A DNA stretch of 64,000 bases from Methyloligella sp. GL2. GTDB taxonomy: Bacteria > Pseudomonadota > Alphaproteobacteria > Rhizobiales > Methyloligellaceae. The notes below the pieces were generated by a model, which saw nothing but the letters and a program-made list of their open reading frames with translations, was not told where the DNA came from and did not search any database. Shown piece by piece: positions 62,583 to 64,000 of this stretch (its first letter is position 1; each line of letters begins with the position of its first letter). The translations under genes and the position numbers were made by a program. The stretch covers positions 2,406,988-2,470,987 of the forward strand of contig NZ_CP054476.1 in the NCBI RefSeq assembly GCF_013341275.1, in the 5' to 3' direction.

Positions 62583-64000
62583 ATGACGAAGAGTTGGGGA
62601 CGGCTATCGGCCGTTTTGATGTTTGCCGTTGCCGGTGCGAACGGCGTTCAGACTGTCCATGCGCAGGACGCCGAGAATTACGAGCTCGATCCGATCGTGG
62701 TGGAAGCGGCGCCGGAGACCCGGCAAGCCGAGACCGCCTCCCGGGCGGTCAATCAGGCTCCAGTTGCGAGGCAGAGCACGGCTCCCGCCACGCCGCAAGA
62801 TGCCCTTCCGGCAGTCGCCTCGCCTTTGGAGGGCGCAGGCGGCTCGACGCGCAACACCTATCAGCCGGAAGACATGTATGCGGCAACCAAGACGGAGACG
62901 CCGATCGCCGAGACGCCGCAATCGGTCTCGGTGGTGACCCGCAAGCAGATGGACGACCAGAACTACGCAACGGTCGGCGGGGCGCTGGGCTACACCGCGG
63001 GCGTGCTTTCCACCTTCGAGCAGAACACCCGCTACGACAATGTGCTGATCCGCGGGTTCGGCGGCTTCTCGACCGCCGGCTCCTATGTGCAGTTCATGGA
63101 CGGGCTGAAGCTGCCGCAAGGCCAGGTGTTCGGCATCATGTCCGTCGATCCCTTCCTGCTCGACCGCATCGATGTTCTGAAAGGCCCTTCGGCGGTGCTG
63201 TACGGCCAGGTGAGCCCCGGCGGCATGGTCGACATGGTCAGCCGGGCGCCGAGCGCCACGCCCTATAACGAGATGCGTCTGGAGGCCGGCAGCCATGGCC
63301 GCGTTCAGGCCGGCTATACCAGCCAGGGCAAGCTGAACCGCGACGGCACGCTGCAATACAGCTTGACCGCCATCGGCCGCGATTCCGGGACCCGCTATAA
63401 TAATGTGGACGAGGAGCGCTTCGCCGTCGCGCCGGCAGTGGCTTGGCAGCCCAATGCCGATACCCGCATCACGCTGATGGGCTTCTATCAGGAGGATCCG
63501 GAGGGCGGCTATTTCAATTCGATCTATCCGAAATCGCTCTCGCCGAAGCAATATCGCCGTTACCTGAATTCGGAGCTGAATGTCGGCGATCCCTCCTTCG
63601 ACCACTTCCACCGCAAAGAGGGCGGCATCGGCTATCAGCTCGAGCACCGCTTCAATTCCGCGGTGATGCTGAACTCCTCGCTGCGCTACGCCAAGGTCGA
63701 TCTCGATATGGCGGGATTGCAAATGTCGGGGCCGATGACGGCGACCGGTATTCTTCCCCGCCAGGCGGCGCGCACGACGGAGGATGCGTGGAATGTCGCG
63801 AGCGACAATCACCTGCAATTCGACTTCGCGACGGGCGCGTTCCAGCATCGCGTGCTGACCGGGCTCGATATCCAGAGCTCCGACAGCGACGCCGAATTCT
63901 CGGTCAATTTCTTCGCCCCGACCTTGAATGTCACCCATCCGGTCTACGGGCAGCCGGTGACCGACACCTTCTTCCCGCTGATCGATTCCAAGCAGCGGCT
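62583..64000 (+). CDS. TonB-dependent siderophore receptor, N-terminal part
   Basis: The open frame runs off the window end after about 472 residues. A signal peptide (LSAVLMFAVAGANGVQTVHAQ) is followed by a probable TonB box (DPIVVEA), a Pro/Ala/Gln-rich stretch, the plug domain (ETPIAETPQSVSVVTRKQMDDQ; IDVLKGPSAVLYGQVSPGG) and the first beta-barrel strands. The plug motifs match the ferric-siderophore class. With the PepSY and TetR genes it forms an iron-uptake-like locus. Confidence 0.92.
   Translation, partial: MTKSWGRLSAVLMFAVAGANGVQTVHAQDAENYELDPIVVEAAPETRQAETASRAVNQAPVARQSTAPATPQDALPAVASPLEGAGGSTRNTYQPEDMYAATKTETPIAETPQSVSVVTRKQMDDQNYATVGGALGYTAGVLSTFEQNTRYDNVLIRGFGGFSTAGSYVQFMDGLKLPQGQVFGIMSVDPFLLDRIDVLKGPSAVLYGQVSPGGMVDMVSRAPSATPYNEMRLEAGSHGRVQAGYTSQGKLNRDGTLQYSLTAIGRDSGTRYNNVDEERFAVAPAVAWQPNADTRITLMGFYQEDPEGGYFNSIYPKSLSPKQYRRYLNSELNVGDPSFDHFHRKEGGIGYQLEHRFNSAVMLNSSLRYAKVDLDMAGLQMSGPMTATGILPRQAARTTEDAWNVASDNHLQFDFATGAFQHRVLTGLDIQSSDSDAEFSVNFFAPTLNVTHPVYGQPVTDTFFPLIDSKQR

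Overview
This GC-rich 64 kb window looks like chromosomal DNA of an alphaproteobacterium, most likely in the order Hyphomicrobiales (Rhizobiales). The evidence is a long FtsZ with an extended linker, an unbroken division and cell-wall (dcw) cluster followed by lpxC, bamD, recN and ligA, a DUF2852 protein, an ELM1-family protein, and an ArsR-methyltransferase regulator next to metF. I cannot name the genus from sequence alone. No tRNA, rRNA, CRISPR array, prophage or insertion sequence was seen; the one RNA gene I recognise is rnpB.

Layout. Positions 1-900 carry the end of an Xaa-Pro aminopeptidase gene and an overlapping SemiSWEET gene, followed by about 500 bp of palindromic repeats. Positions 1.4-26.8 kb form one minus-strand block of 20 genes. 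In transcription order these are mraZ, rsmH, ftsL, ftsI, murE, murF, mraY, murD, ftsW, murG, murC, murB, ddl, ftsQ, ftsA, ftsZ, lpxC, bamD, recN and ligA. They cover peptidoglycan precursor synthesis, the divisome, the first committed step of lipid A synthesis, outer-membrane protein assembly and DNA repair. A phased TGGG array upstream of mraZ is a likely MraZ operator. Positions 27-36.5 kb hold an exported alpha/beta hydrolase, a divergent oxyR/katG pair, rnpB, a small exported YHS-like protein, an AmpD-type amidase, a DnaJ/TerB protein, a gamma-carbonic-anhydrase-like protein and several unrecognised membrane or exported proteins. Positions 36.6-46.1 kb hold a fused hydantoinase/5-oxoprolinase, an exported SH3-like protein, DUF2852, a GH25 lysozyme, a TetR regulator, a Ca2+/H+ antiporter and a RimB-RimK pair. 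A 27-residue membrane peptide gene with a strong ribosome binding site and its own terminator lies at 46460.

Positions 46.6-53 kb form a methionine/SAM-cycle operon on the minus strand: an ArsR-methyltransferase regulator (SahR-like), metF, and a metH that is split exactly at its homocysteine/pterin linker, with a DUF559 endonuclease gene between the two halves. Positions 53.6-64 kb hold a COG0523 GTPase with a Zur-like box, ettA, an ELM1-family gene, a TerB-domain gene, two tandem paralogous sulfotransferases, and an iron-uptake-like set (PepSY membrane protein, TetR, TonB-dependent receptor cut by the window end).

The most unusual signal is a pair of repeat families. One has the architecture [CTCTCCCC/GGGGAGAG hairpin + GGGTGAGGGG] - core - [CCCCTCACCC + hairpin]. 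It occurs (a) downstream of ligA with a short core, (b) in frame inside the hydantoinase gene with a core of about 20 bp, and (c) inside split metH, where the core is a DUF559 endonuclease gene. This suggests a mobile palindromic element whose full form carries DUF559. The second family is bounded by CGTCAT...ATGACG and fills most gene-free stretches.
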